A DNA stretch of 64,000 bases from Takakia lepidozioides (taxonomy: Eukaryota > Streptophyta > Takakiopsida > Takakiales > Takakiaceae): the NCBI GenBank assembly GCA_030704615.1, contig CM060732.1, forward strand, positions 58,013,053-58,077,052. The letters run 5' to 3'. The first letter of the stretch is position 1. Each line of letters starts with the position of its first letter. Positions 34,618-46,974 of this stretch are shown here, one piece after another. The position numbers and the translations under genes are program-made. The notes beneath the pieces are model-generated. The model made no database searches, was not told where the DNA came from, and was given only the letters and a program-made list of their open reading frames with translations.

Positions 34618-37600
34618 TCAACGCTTCTTCCGCTTTTGAGGTCGCCCTTCGAAAGCTGCAACCGCCTCGGATGCGTTCCCCATTTCTGAGGCACGCACCC
34701 AAGATGCCTCCACATGATGATAGCCTTTCCATTTCACGAGATACTCCATTTCTCGATTCTTGAACCTCCTCGACTTAAGCACTGCCTCCACCTTGTACTC
34801 AGGTTCATTTTCATGATCCAACAGCACAGGTGGCGGACGCAACACTTGAGGTCGATTCGGACGCGCTTCATCTTTAAAGTAAGGCTTCAAAAGGGAGACG
34901 TGGAATACTGGATGCACTTTGTTGTTCGGCGGCAGCTCCAACTCATACACGTCCTCATTCATAACCTTCCGGATGCGAAAGGGTCCCATATACGGAGGTA
35001 CGAACTTCGGACTCACTTCCGGAGGTAGTCGAAAATTCTTGATGTTCAACCAGACCTCCGTGCCTGCCTCAAACTTCACTTCCCTCCGTTTCCGATTTGC
35101 TTGCCGTTCATACCGTTTCCTAGCTTTGGCGAAGTTATACTTTGCGAGCTTCAACAAGCGCTCGCGTTCCTCCAACACCACTGCTGCTGCCGGTTCCTCT
35201 ACGTCTTGGGCGGCCCAACTTATCGGCACTAGAGGTGCTTTTCCATAGACCAATACGAAAGGGGAAACACCCGTTGCGGAGTGTTTTGCGTTATTATAAC
35301 AGAACTCTGCCGCGTCCAAGTGCTCCACCCAGTCCGATTGGTCCACCGACACGTAATTCCGCAAGATCTGCTTCACTACGGAATTCACCTTTTCCGTTTG
35401 GCCGTCCGTCGTAGGTCGGAAGGCGGTGCTCATCTTGAGCCTCGTCCCCATTTTCTTCCACAGTGCCCTCCAAAAGTTACTTGTAAACTTTGGATCGCGG
35501 TCCGAGACAATATCCTTCGGGAGTCCATGATGCTTGAAGACGTGGGTAAAGTAAAGTCGCCCCGTCTCCTGCGCCGTTGCCGTCTCCTTGGTGGGGATGA
35601 AATGGCCCATTTTACTGAACCTATCCACCACCACCATGATTGCATCGAATCCTTTTGACAACGGCATAGCAGTCATGAAATCCATCGAGACACTTTCCCA
35701 AGACCCCTCTGGAATCGGCAAGGGTTGTAACAGCCCTGCTTGCTTTTTATACTCGCTCCGGTTTTGTTGGCATGTGGTGCATATCTTGACATACTCATCG
35801 GCCTCCTCCCTCAGTTTGGGCCAGAAATACTCTTTCTTCAAGAGTGTCGCGGTGCGTTTGGCTCCGCCATGGCCCGCAAGCGGGCCATCATGGCATTCTC
35901 TCAAGAGACTATCTCTGATCCCTCCCTTCGGCACATAGAGACGTTTTTGCTTATACTGGAGCAGTCCATTTTGCAAGTGGAACTGCGATTTAACCCCCAT
36001 CCTCAAGTCTCGCATCACGGACTTTGCCATCTCATCCTTCTGGTAAGCCTTTCGGATCTTTCTTTGGAGCGCCGTCTCGCCCTTGTACACCATCATGAGC
36101 TGCTGCTTTCTACTTAAAGCATCGGCCACCACATTGTCCCGTCCCGGTTTGTATTGGATATCCACGTCGAACAGTGCCAAAGTGTCTTGCCACCTAATTT
36201 GTTTTGGGGACAACTTAGGTTGCGTGGCAAAATACTTCACCGTGACATTGTCCATGAACACCTTCACCGGGTTGGAACTAATATAGTGGCGCCAAAGCTC
36301 AAGGCAATGCACCACCGCCTTCATTTCTTACGCCACCGTCGCTCCACTTCATTCAGTTTCTTACTTTCGTAAGCCACTGGACGTCCATCCTGCATGAGTA
36401 CACCCCCAATTGCGAAGTCCGACGCATCTGTATGAATCTCAAATGGACGGTCGAATTCCGGGATTTTGAGGACTGGAGCTTCCGCCATCCGCTGCTTCAA
36501 CTCAGCAAAAGTTTGGCCACAAAATGTGTTCCATACCCAGACTTTGGATTTACACAGAAGGTCTGACAACGGCCCCGCGATCTTGGCAAAATTTCTCACA
36601 TACTTCCGATAATAGGAGGCGAGTCCAAGGAAGGATCGCACTCCCGGAACCAAAGTCGGAGGCTCCTAGTCCAAGATCGCCCTCACCTTTCTGTCATCCA
36701 TTTTTATCCCATCCTGTGTAATCACATGCCCCAGAAACTCCACTTTTATGACCCTGAATTCGCACTTTGAAGCTTTGGCATACAGCTTCCCTTCCCGCAA
36801 TTTCTGGAACACCTTTTTTAGGTGCTCCAGGTGCTTTTCCTTTGTTTTCGAGTACATCAAGATGTCGTCGATGTACACGATCATAAAGTCATCCAACCAC
36901 TCCTGGAAAAGGCTGTTCATTAGTGTGCTAAAGGTAGCGGGTGCGTTGGTGAGCCCAAAAGGCATCACCAAGAACTCATATGAACCATACCTTGTCCTGC
37001 ATGCGGTCTTCTCATCGTCTCCTTCTGCCACTTGAACTTGATGGTAGCCGGAGCGCAAATCGATCCGGCTAAAATACTTCGCTCCTGCCAACTGATTAAA
37101 AAGGTCGTCGATCCTTGGCAAAGGGTACCGATTTTTTATAGTCACCTTATTTAGAGCCCTGTAATCGACACACATCCGCAGCGTCCCATCCTTCTTGTCT
37201 GCGAATAGCACCGGGGCTCCGTAAGGTGACTTACTCGGCCGGATGTACCCCTTTGACACTAGATCTTTGAGCTGAGTCTTCAGCTCAACCAACTCTCTGT
37301 GGCTCAACCGGTAGGGCGCCTTGGCAGGTGGCTCCGATCCCGGTATCACCTCAATCTTGTGGTCAACTCCTCTTCGCGGTGGCAAGCCGCTTGGTAAGTC
37401 CTCCGACATCACATCCTGGTATTTCTCCAAAATCCCCTTGATCCAATCTGGGCTCGGCTCCCTATCACTTTCTCCCTTCACTTGTCTTACATAAAGCAAA
37501 AACTGGGGCTCGTGTGACTCCTCCACGACCCATTCCCTTGCTGACAGAAAGTTTATTCGCCCTCCCACGGGGTTGGGCGTTTCCGACACTCGTAAAACTT

Positions 37601-37915
37601 CGCCACCATTCCCACACGGTAGCGTAACTACTCTCTTGCGGCCATCTATGACCGCTCCGGATCTGCTCAAAAGGTCATCCCCAAAATGAGATCCACTCCA
37701 TCGATCTCGCAAATGGTGAAGTTCTCACGTCCCTCCCAACTCCCCAGTTGAAGAGGAACATCAAACGCCAACCTTGTCGCCAATTGTGGTTCTTTTTTGG
37801 CAGAACGCACCTCAATAGAGGCCCCCACATCACTTGTCGGGAGTCCTAGCTTCCGTGCCGTTGCCGGCGTCATGAAGGAGTGCGACGCTCATGTGTCCAC
37901 CAACAACGACACGTT
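34618..37915 (-). pseudogene. Gypsy pol of element F
   Basis: The best-preserved integrase of the window. One frame of 568 codons (34618-36324) carries the end of RNase H, the H2C2 zinc cluster (HDGPLAGHGG, then CTTCQQN), the integrase core ([28 protein letters not shown]) and a C-terminal chromodomain (MEYLVKWKGY). RNase H is interrupted by a 14-bp loss at about 36328. TAG at 36666-36668 replaces a Trp codon just after the reverse transcriptase, and the polymerase (36669-37712, with [10 protein letters not shown]) is otherwise open. A further shift at about 37670 separates the protease (AVVDTGAS-like region, 37860-37910, where Ala-Ser is followed by His-Ser). The copy cannot make a complete Pol. 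Confidence 0.88.
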
Positions 37916-38996
37916 AGTTCCGGAGATTATCCCACTCACAAACATTAACTGAGTCCCTTTACGCAAGGCGCCAGTTTCCTGATACAACTCACAAGAATAG
38001 TTGCCTACCTTGCAAGTCTTGGCGACCACTGCCTCCACCAAGCGGCTAATGGAATCCTCGGAGAACTCCGTGGTTGCCCGAGTCATGTTCAATTGTCGGG
38101 GTTTCACGCACTTTTTTGCCATATGCCCAGGTTCCCCGCAATTAAAGCACACTCCATTGAAGGTTGTCTTCTGCGCGCCATAAGCCGCCGTACCTGGTTT
38201 TCCTTTCGGGGCACCGGGTGCCGTCTTGACGTGTGAGGGCCCTCCCTTTGATTTCCATGTGCTATTGTCGCTGCGTGGCCTATCCCATTTCTTTTCCGGT
38301 CGGAAGGAGTCACCCTCCCGCCGGGTCTTCTTGTGGTTCAGCTCCGTACGGCCTTGTCTTTCGCCCCTAGGGACATCCGAGAAGCATTCAGCCCTCTCAA
38401 TTGCCTCGTTCAAAGTCTTAGGTGGCTTCTCCTCCAACTTCCGCCTGGCCCATGGGGCCAGTCCCGCCACAAAGTTGAAGACCATTTCTGGTTCTGCCAT
38501 GTCCGCGACTTTGAACAACAGCACATTGAAAGCCGGAACATATCTCCGAATGTCATCTGTTTGCTTCAAATTCCTCATCTTGTCCCGGGCGAGCCAGGAC
38601 GCGTTGAGGGTCATAAACTGTCTCCAGGTGTTGAGTGCCTTCCGATTTTGGACGCCCTCGAAGGTGCCGGGTTCCTTAGGCTTCACCTTAAACTTTGCCT
38701 TAGTGGAGGTAGCATTAGCTGCCTTCAACACGTCTTTCAACGTCCCGCCAAACTGCGCCAACAACCCTTCCCAAAAAGGCTGCTGGCATGGGGGGCATCT
38801 GTTGGTTTGTCGGAGCTCTTAGGAATTCCTCGGGCTCCGACTCCTCAGATTCCTCCCGTTCTTGAGCGGCCTCATTTTCAAAAGCATGCATCGCTTCCTC
38901 AAATGGCCGCTTCGGTGACACGTCGCCCCCATTGGGCCCACCAGGATCATCATCTTTTGGGCCGTTCCGCTTTCGCTTTGGCTTGCCCGACCCCAT
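37889..38996 (-). pseudogene. Gypsy gag of element F with internal capsid deletion
   Basis: Starts at ATG 38996. At about 38620 roughly 58 codons of the capsid segment between LNTW and RQF are missing, and the frame continues across the gap. The knuckle CFNCGEPGHMAKKC is intact (about 38105-38146). A frame change near 38780 separates the acidic N-terminus from the rest. Confidence 0.85.
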
Positions 38997-39037
38997 GATG
39001 AGGCCGATCCCAAGGACGATCGCGTACTGAACTCTAG

Positions 39038-39049
39038 GCTCTGATACCA
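39038..39049 (-). promoter_or_regulatory. Primer-binding site of element F
   Basis: Complement TGGTATCAGAGC, beside the LTR start at 39052. Confidence 0.8.
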
Positions 39050-39051
39050 AG

Positions 39052-39074
39052 TGTTGCGCACCTCACTTCGGTAA
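39052..39074 (-). repeat. 23-bp stump of the 5' LTR of element F
   Basis: TGTTGCGCACCTCACTTC plus GGTAA, cut off by element G. The remainder resumes at 46039 with a second GGTAA. Confidence 0.88.
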
Positions 39075-39797
39075 TGTCGCGCACCTCACTTCGGTAAACT
39101 CCCCTTCAAGTCATAGTTACTCGCTTTGATGCGCGCGCCTGACTCCCAACCTGGCCGCCGGGCCAACTTGGAGTTTCGGCTGCTCACCGGGACATAACGG
39201 TCCCCTTCGCTTCCTCTAAAACCCTCCACCTATTTGGGACTAGGAGAATTCCCTTTGGTAGATGGCAGTCCGGAACAGCTCCCCACTCTTTGGTCGCTTT
39301 CCGGCTCGCTCGCTTACTCACTAGTTTTTGGTCACCAACGGGCTTGCACCGTTCTCGGGGTTACTACTCCCTATATATACTTCTGTAGCTGTCCGCGGGG
39401 GTTTCATAACCAGCCATGCCATTTTATGGCGAACCACCACGAAAACCCTCGACTCCCGGTGGTGAGTCGCGGTGAGTCTTGGCCCACTCACCGCGGCCCC
39501 AATGGACCGTGATGAGTCCCAAGACTCCCCACGACTCCCACCTCGAGGTCTCCACCCCATGGTGAGTCCTATGCCACCCCCACTAAGTCCCACTAAGCTA
39601 CCACCACCCCTTGTGGAGCCACCTCCACCGCAACCCGGTGTGCGGGGCTCCACCTAGTGAGCGCCTCCGCCTCCTTGAGTGCCTTGGGCACTCAAGGGTG
39701 CTTCAGCCCCCCATACCTATCGCCGCCGCTGCCCCCACCACAGGGGCAGCCCCTCATGTGTCCCGACCCCCTGCCCTCAAGGCAAAGGGCCGCGACA
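39075..39797 (-). repeat. 3' LTR of element G
   Basis: Complement TGTCGCGG...GCGCGACA. TATATATA box at about 39373. Perfect 10-bp stem with a 3-base loop at 39674-39696 (CTTGAGTGCC, TTG, GGCACTCAAG), found in nearly all LTRs of the family. Confidence 0.9.
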
Positions 39798-40647
39798 CAC
39801 ACCCCTACCAACAGGGAGTCGATGTCCTCATCGACTTGTCCATTTTGTAGAAACGAACATCCAAGTTGTGGCGTCCCACATCAAGGAGTTTGTTTCCGTA
39901 CCATGGCGTCCCATGGCAAAGAACCAAACCCCACACTTGACTCCACTCTCCACTAGCTAGTTCGGCCGACTTCCTCCAAGTCCCGGCCAAGGGTGGAGCC
40001 TCTCCAGCTCCTCCCAGTGCACTCTTCTTGGCCTACTTCAAGGCCAAGGAACGATCCTCCCCGAGGATCGAATCGCCTTACTGCAACAACATTGCTTGCG
40101 ATCGCTCATGATGCCGCTTTTGGCATCACCTTGAGCAAGGGTTCACCTGGAACCCTCTTTGACTAGGAAGATAACCTTGAACCAACCGTGCGCCCCAATC
40201 ACTACAATTGGGTCCGCCTTGGAATGCTGGCCTGAGGTACGGGAACACGCCGAAGCCGCACTACGACTTCGTCCCGAGGCTACACGATTATAGTACGTGA
40301 ACGGAAGCACGTAGCTTCCGCGTTAGCCCGCACTACAAGGCAACCCCCTCGGTAGCGCAGTTATAGTACGCGCACGCGCCAGGTGCGCACTAGCACTTGA
40401 ACTCCCAAATAAGGCGCAAGTTTCCTTGCCCTTGGATGGGAGTCACCCGATTTCGGCACTGCGCAAACACACGATTAACTCAATTTACCTCTCCTACTTT
40501 TGTAAGCTAGCATGCATTCTACACACTAGTCAACCACACCATGCATCACCATTTCAAACACAATAGGACGCACAATATTTGGAACCCATTTCCTTTATAA
40601 CAAATTTTTGTACAATACAAGTTTTTGCAATCGGATTCCTGAGCTAG
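39798..40647 (-). other. 3' untranslated region of element G
   Basis: Non-coding, colinear with 33713-34617. The purine tract GTAGGGGTGTG adjoins the LTR and may serve as the polypurine tract. Confidence 0.7.
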
Positions 40648-43600
40648 CTAAACCGGGCTAAGTATGCATTTCCTCCCCCACGCTCCAAGGTTGATGTCCC
40701 CATCAACGTTTCTTCCGCTTTGAGGTCGCCCTTCGAACGCTGCAACTGCCTCGGATGCGTTTCCCATTTCTGAGGCACGCACCCAAGATGCCTCCACAAG
40801 ATGATAGCCCTTCCATTTGACGAGATACTCCGTTTCTCGGTTCTTGAACCTCCTCGACTTAAGTATTGCCTCCACCTCGTACTCGGGTTCATTTTCATGA
40901 TCCAACAGCATAGGTGGCGGACGCAACACTTGCTGCCGATTCGGACGTGCTTCATCTTTGAAGTAAGGCTTCAAAAGGGAGACATGGAATACTGGGTGCA
41001 CCTTGCTGTTTGCCGGCAGCTCCAATTCATACACATCCTCATTCATAACCCTCCGAATGCGAAAGGGACCCGCATACGGAGGTACGAACTTCGGACTCAC
41101 TTCCGGAGGTAGTCGAAAATTCTTGATGTTCAACCAGACCTCTGTGCCTGCCTCAAACTTCACTTCCCTCCGCTTCCGATTCGCCTGCCTTTCATACCGT
41201 TTCCTAGCTTTGGCAATGTTGTACTTTGCGAGCTTCAACAAACGCTCGCGTTCTTCCAGCACCGCCGCTACTGCCGGTTCCTCAACGTCCTGGGCGGCCC
41301 AACTTGTCGGCACCAGAGGTGCTTTTCCATAGACCAACACAAAAGGGGAAACTCCCGTCGCGGAGTGTTCTGTGTTATTATAACAGAACTCTGCCGCGTC
41401 TAAGTGTTCCATCCAGTCTGATTGGTCTGCCGACACGTAATTCCGCAAGAATTGCTTCACTACGGAATTCACTCTTTCCGTTTGGCCGTCCGTCGTAGGT
41501 CGGAAGGCGGTGCTCATCTTCAGCCTCGTCCCTATCTTCTTCCAAAGTGCTCTCCAAAATTTACTCGTAAACTTTGGGTCGCGGTCCGAGACAATATCCT
41601 TCGGGACTCCATGATGCTTTAAGACGTGGGCGAAGTAAAGTCGCCCTGTCTCCTGCGCCGTTGCCGTCTCCTTGGTGGGGATGAAATGGGCCATTTTACT
41701 GAACCTATCTACCACCACCATGATTGCATCGAATCCTTTTGACAGCGGCATAGCAGTCATGAAATCCATCGAGACGCTTTCCCAAGTCCCCTCTGGAATC
41801 GGCAAGGGTTGTAACAGCCCCGCTTGCTTTTTGTACTCGCTCCGGTTTTGTTGGCATGTGGTGCATGTCTTGACATACTCCTCTGCCTCCTCCCTCAGTT
41901 TGGGCCAGAAATACTCTTTCTTCAAGAGTGCCGCAGTGCGCTTGGCTCCGCCGTGGCCCGCAAGCAGGCTATCATGGCATTCTCTCAAGAGGCTATCTCT
42001 GATCCCTCCCTTTGGCACATAGAGACGTTTTTGCTTATACCGGAGCAGTCCTTTTGCAAGTGGAACTGCGATTTAACCCCCATTCTCAAGTCCTGCATCA
42101 CGCGCTTTGCCAGCTCATCCTTCCGGCAAGCCTTCCGGATCTTCCTTTGGAGCGCCGTCTCGCCCTTGTACACCAACAAGAGCTGCTGCTTTCTACTTAA
42201 AGCATCGGCCACCACATTGTCCCGTCCCGGTTTGTACTGGATATCCACGTCGAACACTGCCAAAGTATCTTGCCACCTAAGTTGTTTTGGGGACAACTTG
42301 GGCTGCGTGGCAAAATACTTCACCGTGACATTGTCCGTGAACACCTTCACTGGGTTGGAACCAACATAGTGGCGCCAGAGTTCAAGGCAATGCACCACCG
42401 CCTTCATCTCTTTTTCGTGCGTCGGCCACCGTCGCTCCACTTCATTCAGTTTCTTACTTTCGTAAGCCACTGGACGTCCATCTTGCATAAGTACACCCCC
42501 AATCGCGAAGTCCGATGCATCTGTATGAATCTCAAACGGACGATCGAACTCCGGGATTTTCAAGACTGGAGCTTCCGTCATCCGCTGCTTCAATTCAGCA
42601 AAAGCTTGGCCACAAAATGTGTTCCATACCCAGACTTTGGATTTACACAGAAGGTCCGACAGCGGCCCCGCGATCTTGGCGAAATTTCTCACATACTTCC
42701 GGTAATAGGAGGCGAGTCCTAGGAAGGATCGCACTCCCGGGACCGAAGTCGGAGGCTCCCAGTCCAAGATCGCCCTCACCTTTCTGTCATCCATTTTGAT
42801 CCCATCCTGTGTAATCACATGCCCCAGGAACTCCACTTTTGTGACCCCGAATTCGCACTTTGAAGCTTTGGCATACAGCTTCCCTTCCCGCAATTTTTGG
42901 AACACCCTTTTGAGGTGCTCCAGGTGCTCCTCCTTTGTTTTCGAGTACACCAAGATGTCGTCGATGTACACGATCACAAAGTCATCCAACCACTCCTGGA
43001 AAAGGCTGTTCATCAGCGTGCTAAATGTCGCTGGTGCATTGGTGAGCCCAAAAGGCATCACCAAGAACTCATATGAACCATACCTTGTCCTGCACGCGGT
43101 CTTCTCCTCATCTCCTTCTGCCACCCGAATTTGGTGATAGCCGGAGCGCAAGTCGATCCGGCTGAAATACTTCGCTCCTGCCAACCGATCGAAGAGGTCG
43201 TCGATCCTTGGCAAAGGGTACCGGTTTTTGATAGTCACCTTATTCAAGCCCTGTAATCGACACACATCCGCAGCGTCCCATCCTTCTTGTCTGCGAATAG
43301 CACCGGGGCTCCGTAAGGTGACTTACTCGGCCGGATGTACCCCTTTGACATTAGATCCTTGAGCTGAGTCTTCAGCTCGACCAACTCTCTGTGGCTCAAC
43401 CGGTAGGGCGCCTTGGCAGGCGGTTCCGATCCCGGTATCACCTCAATCTTGTGGTCAACTCCTCTTCGCGGTGGCAAGCCGCTTGGTAAATCCTCCGGCA
43501 TCACATCCTGGTATTTCTCCAAAATCCCTTTGATCCAATCTGGGCTCGGCTCCCCATCGCCTTCTCCTTTCACTTCTCTAATGTAAAGCAAAAACTGGGA

Positions 43601-44040
43601 CTCGTGTGCCTCCTCCACGGCCCACTCCTTTGCTGACAGAAGGTTTATTCGCCCTCCCACGGATTTGGGCGTTTCCGACACTCGTAAAACTTCGCCACCA
43701 TTCCCACATGGCAGCGTGACTACTCTCTTGCGGCCATCTATGACCGCTCCGGATTTGCTCAAAAAGGTCATCCCCAAAATGAGATCCACTCCATCGATCT
43801 CGCAGATAGTGAAGTTCTCACGTCCCTCCCAACTCCCCAGTTGAAGAGGAACATCAAACGCCAACCTTGTCGCCAACTGAGGTTCTCCTTTGGCAGAGCG
43901 CACCTCAATAGAGGCCCCCACGTCACTTGTCGGGAGTCCCAACTTTCGCGCCGCCGCCGGCGTCATGAAGGAGTGCGACGCTCCTGTGTCCACCAACAAC
44001 GACACGTTAGTTCCGGATATTATCCCATCCACGAACAATA
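40648..44040 (-). pseudogene. Gypsy pol of element G
   Basis: Protease VDTGASHSFM (43965-44010), reverse transcriptase ([17 protein letters not shown] at about 42960), RNase H ([12 protein letters not shown] at about 42520), integrase with H2C2 cluster and core motifs (42010-41450), chromodomain (YLVKWKGY at about 40820). The catalytic residues are all present. Frame breaks: a 2-base loss at about 43247 (inside the reverse transcriptase), one base at about 42050 (between RNase H and integrase) and one base at about 40720 (after the chromodomain, changing the last residues). Without these it would be a complete Pol. Confidence 0.88.
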
Positions 44041-45263
44041 ACTGACTCCCTTTACGCAGGGCGCCAGTTTCCTGATACAACTCACAAGAATAGTTGCCTA
44101 CCTTGCAAGTCCTGGCGACCACCGCTTCCACCAAACGACTGATGGTATCTTCCGACAGCTCCGTGGTCGCCCGAGTCATGTTCAATTGCCGGGGCTTCGT
44201 GCACTTCTTGGCCATGTGCCCGGGCTCCCCGCAATTGAAACACACTCCATCAAAGGTCGCCTTCTGTCCGCCATAAGCCGCTCCACCCGCTTTTCCTTTC
44301 GAAGCACCGGGTGCCGCCTTGACGTGATGTGAAGGCCCTCCCTTCGATTTCCACGTGCCATTTTCGCCGCGTGGCCTATCCCACTTCTTTTCCGGTCGGA
44401 GGAGTCACCTTCCCGCCGGGTCTTCTTGTGGTTCAGCTCCGTACGGCCTTGTCTCTCACCCCTAGGGACATCCGAGAAACATTCAGCTCTCTCAATTGCC
44501 TCGTTCAAAGTCTTGGGTGGCTTCTCCTCCAACTTCCGCCTAGCCCATGGGGCCAGTCCCGCCACAAAGTTGAAGACCATTTCTGGTTCTGCCATGTCCG
44601 CGACTTCGAGCAACAGCACATTGAAAGCCTGGACATACCCCGAATGTCATCTGTTTGCTTCAAATTCCTCATCTTGTCCCGGGCAAGCCAGGATGCGTTG
44701 AGGGGCACAAACTGTCTCTTCATCAATTCCTTGAACTCACTCCAGTTCAAGGTTTCCGGGCTTGGGCCTCGGTCGTGAAGGCGTTTCTGCCACCATTGTT
44801 GAGCATAGCCCCTCAAATAGGTGGGAGCCACTTCCACCCGATCCTCGTCACTCAACTTGGCCGCCCGGAAGTACTGCTCTAGCTCCAGGAGCCAGGTGTT
44901 GAGTGCCTTCCGGTTTCGAACGCCCTCAAAGGTGCCGGGTTCCTTAGGCTTCACCTTAAACTTTGCCTTAGTGGAAGTGGCATTAGCCGTCTTCAACACG
45001 TCTTTCAACGTCCCGCCAAACTGCGCCAACAACCCTTCCCAAAAGGCTGCTGGCATGGGAGGCATCTCTTGGTTTGTCGGAGCTCTCAAGGATTCCTCGG
45101 GCTCCGACTCCTCGGATTCCTCCCGCTCTTGAGCGGCCTCGTTTTCGGAAACATTCATCGCTTCCTCAAACGGCCGCCTCGGTGACACGTCGCCCCCATC
45201 GGGCTCACCGGGATCATCATCTTTTGGGCCGTTCCGCTTTCGCTTCGGCTTGCCCGACCCCAT
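44041..45263 (-). pseudogene. Gypsy gag of element G
   Basis: Starts at ATG 45263. Acidic N-terminal segment, full capsid part (KEPGTFEGVRNRKALNTWL...), basic region and CCHC knuckle (CFNCGEPGHMAKKC, about 44202-44243). A lost base at about 44637 and another at about 44400 break the frame, and a 3-base insertion lies near 44325. Confidence 0.87.
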
Positions 45264-45304
45264 GATGAGGCCGATCCCAAGGACGATCGCGTACTGAACT
45301 CTAA

Positions 45305-45316
45305 GCTCTGATACCA
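45305..45316 (-). promoter_or_regulatory. Primer-binding site of element G
   Basis: Complement TGGTATCAGAGC, next to the 5' LTR start at 45319. Confidence 0.85.
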
Positions 45317-45318
45317 AA

Positions 45319-46038
45319 TGTCGCGCACCTCACTTCGGTAAACTCCCCTTCAAGTCATAGTTACCGCTTTGATGCGCGCGCCTGACTCCCAACCTGGCCG
45401 CCGGGCCAACTTGGAGTTTCGGCTGCTCACCGGGACATAACGGTCCCGTTCGCTTCCTCTAAAACCCTCCACCTATTTGGGACTAGGAGAATTCCCTTTG
45501 GTAGATGGCAGTCCGGAACAGCTCCCCACTCTTTGGTCGCTTTCCGGCTCGCTCGCTTACTCACTAGTTTTTGGTCACCAACGGGCTTGCACCGTTCTCG
45601 GGGTTACTATCCCTATATATACTTCTGTAGCTGTCCGCGGGGGTTTCATAACCAGCCATGCCATTTTATGGCGAACCACCACGAAAACCCTCGACTCCCG
45701 GTGGTGAGTCGCGGTGAGTCTTGGCCCACTCACCGCGGCCCCAATGGACCGTGATGAGTCCCAAGACTCCCCACGACTCCCACCCGAGGTCTCCACCCCA
45801 TGGTGAGTCCTATGCCACCCCCACTAAGTCCCACTAAGCTACCACCACCCCTTGTGGAGCCACCTCCACCGCAACCCGGTGTGCGGGGCTCCACCTAGTG
45901 AGCGCCTCCGCCTCCTTGAGTGCCTTGGGCACTCAAGGGTGCTTCAGCCCCCCATACCTATCGCCGCCGCTGCCCCCACCACAGGGGCAGCCCCTCATGT
46001 GTCCCGACCCCCTGCCCTCAAGGCAAAGGGCCGCGACA
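45319..46038 (-). repeat. 5' LTR of element G
   Basis: Nearly identical to 39075-39797. Visible differences are a missing T near 45363, C to G near 45448, a missing base near 45609 and a two-base loss near 45784. Confidence 0.9.
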
Positions 46039-46710
46039 GGTAAGCTCCCCCCTTCAGTCATAGTTACTCGCTTTGATGCGCGCGCCTAACTCCCAACCTG
46101 GCCGCCGGGCCAAACTCGGAGCTTCGGCTGCTCAACGGGACATACGTCCCCATTTCTTTCCCCAACAGACCCTCCACCAATTTGGGCCTAGTGGAAATTC
46201 CCTTTGGTAGATGGCAGTCCGGAATAGCTCCCCACTCTTGGTCGCTTTCCCTCTCACTCGCTTACTCACTAGTTTTTGGTCACCAACGGCTTGCACCGTT
46301 CTCGGGGTTACTACTCCCTATATATACTCTGTGACTGTCCGCGGGGTTCCAAAAAACAATACATATTTTATGGGAACCACCACGAAGACCCTCGATTCTC
46401 GGTGATGAGTCGCGGTGAGTCTTGGCCCACCCACCACGGCCCTCTTGGACGGTGATGAGTCCCAAGACTCCCAACACAAGGTCTCTGCCCTATGGTGAGT
46501 CCTATGCCACCCCCACTAAGACCCACTACGGACCACCACCCGACCGCAACCGGTGTGCGGGGCTCCACCTAGTGAGCGCCTCCGCCTCCTTGAGTGCCTT
46601 GGGCACTCAAGGGTGCTTCAGTCCCGCATCTATTGTTGCCGCTGCCCCCACCATAGGGGCAGCCCCTCTTGTGTCCCGACTTCCTGCCCTCAAGGCAAAG
46701 GGCCGCGACA
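46039..46710 (-). repeat. Main part of the 5' LTR of element F
   Basis: Begins with the second GGTAA of the G target duplication and ends GCGACA at 46710. It carries several small deletions (for example near 46440 and 46530) relative to 32989-33712. Confidence 0.87.
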
Positions 46711-46974
46711 CTAAAAGTCCGTGCTGCATCATCTTTGTGGAATGATCTCTCAGGCATTCAAGGTCCAGGGAGATAACTTCATGTGAGTCAGAGTCGGGAG
46801 CAACTGATTCTACCCAAGGGGCTATCTCCTGACTGGATGAAGGTCCAAGGGCATCAGGGCCTTTTCCTAGAATAGAAGGGGTCTGGGCAGAAGAAGATGA
46901 TCGAGACAGCCTCTCCCACGGGAGCTGAAGCCAGAGCCTGATCTTTTCTTGCGGGGGGCACCTCTGGAAGACAT
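46711..46974 (-). pseudogene. N-terminal part of the L1-type ORF1 relic
   Basis: The minus strand from a possible ATG at 46974 reads MSSRGAPRKKRSGSGFSSRG, a basic start such as L1 ORF1 proteins often have. After a frame change it continues with CLRDHSTKMMQHG up to the element F border. The target site of F joins this piece to 32988. The assignment rests on position and general character rather than a firm motif. Confidence 0.35.

Larger units (their letters stand above)
39075..46038 (-). mobile_element. Gypsy chromovirus G, most recent full-length copy
   Basis: 6964 bp with LTRs at 39075-39797 (3') and 45319-46038 (5') that differ at only a handful of positions, mostly single-base gaps. It inserted into the 5' LTR of element F and is flanked by a perfect 5-bp duplication GGTAA (39070-39074 and 46039-46043). 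The internal region has primer-binding site, gag, protease, reverse transcriptase, RNase H, integrase and chromodomain in the usual order. Four or five single-base frameshifts interrupt the coding frame. These are either real or assembly errors. Confidence 0.92.
32989..46710 (-). mobile_element. Gypsy element F, split by nested element G
   Basis: Chromovirus copy with its 3' LTR at 32989-33712, an internal region 33713-39051, and a 5' LTR in two parts, 39052-39074 and 46039-46710. Element G sits in that 5' LTR. Both LTRs of F share the subfamily text ATAGGGGCAGCCCCTCTTG and CCCGCATCTATTG, which G lacks. The flanks CCAAA (32984-32988) and CTAAA (46711-46715) fit a target duplication with one change. 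The target is the L1 relic. Confidence 0.85.

Noticed and set aside
32989-46710. Tandem Gypsy array made by unequal crossing over
   Set aside because: The perfect GGTAA duplication and the subfamily pairing of LTRs show a nested insertion instead.
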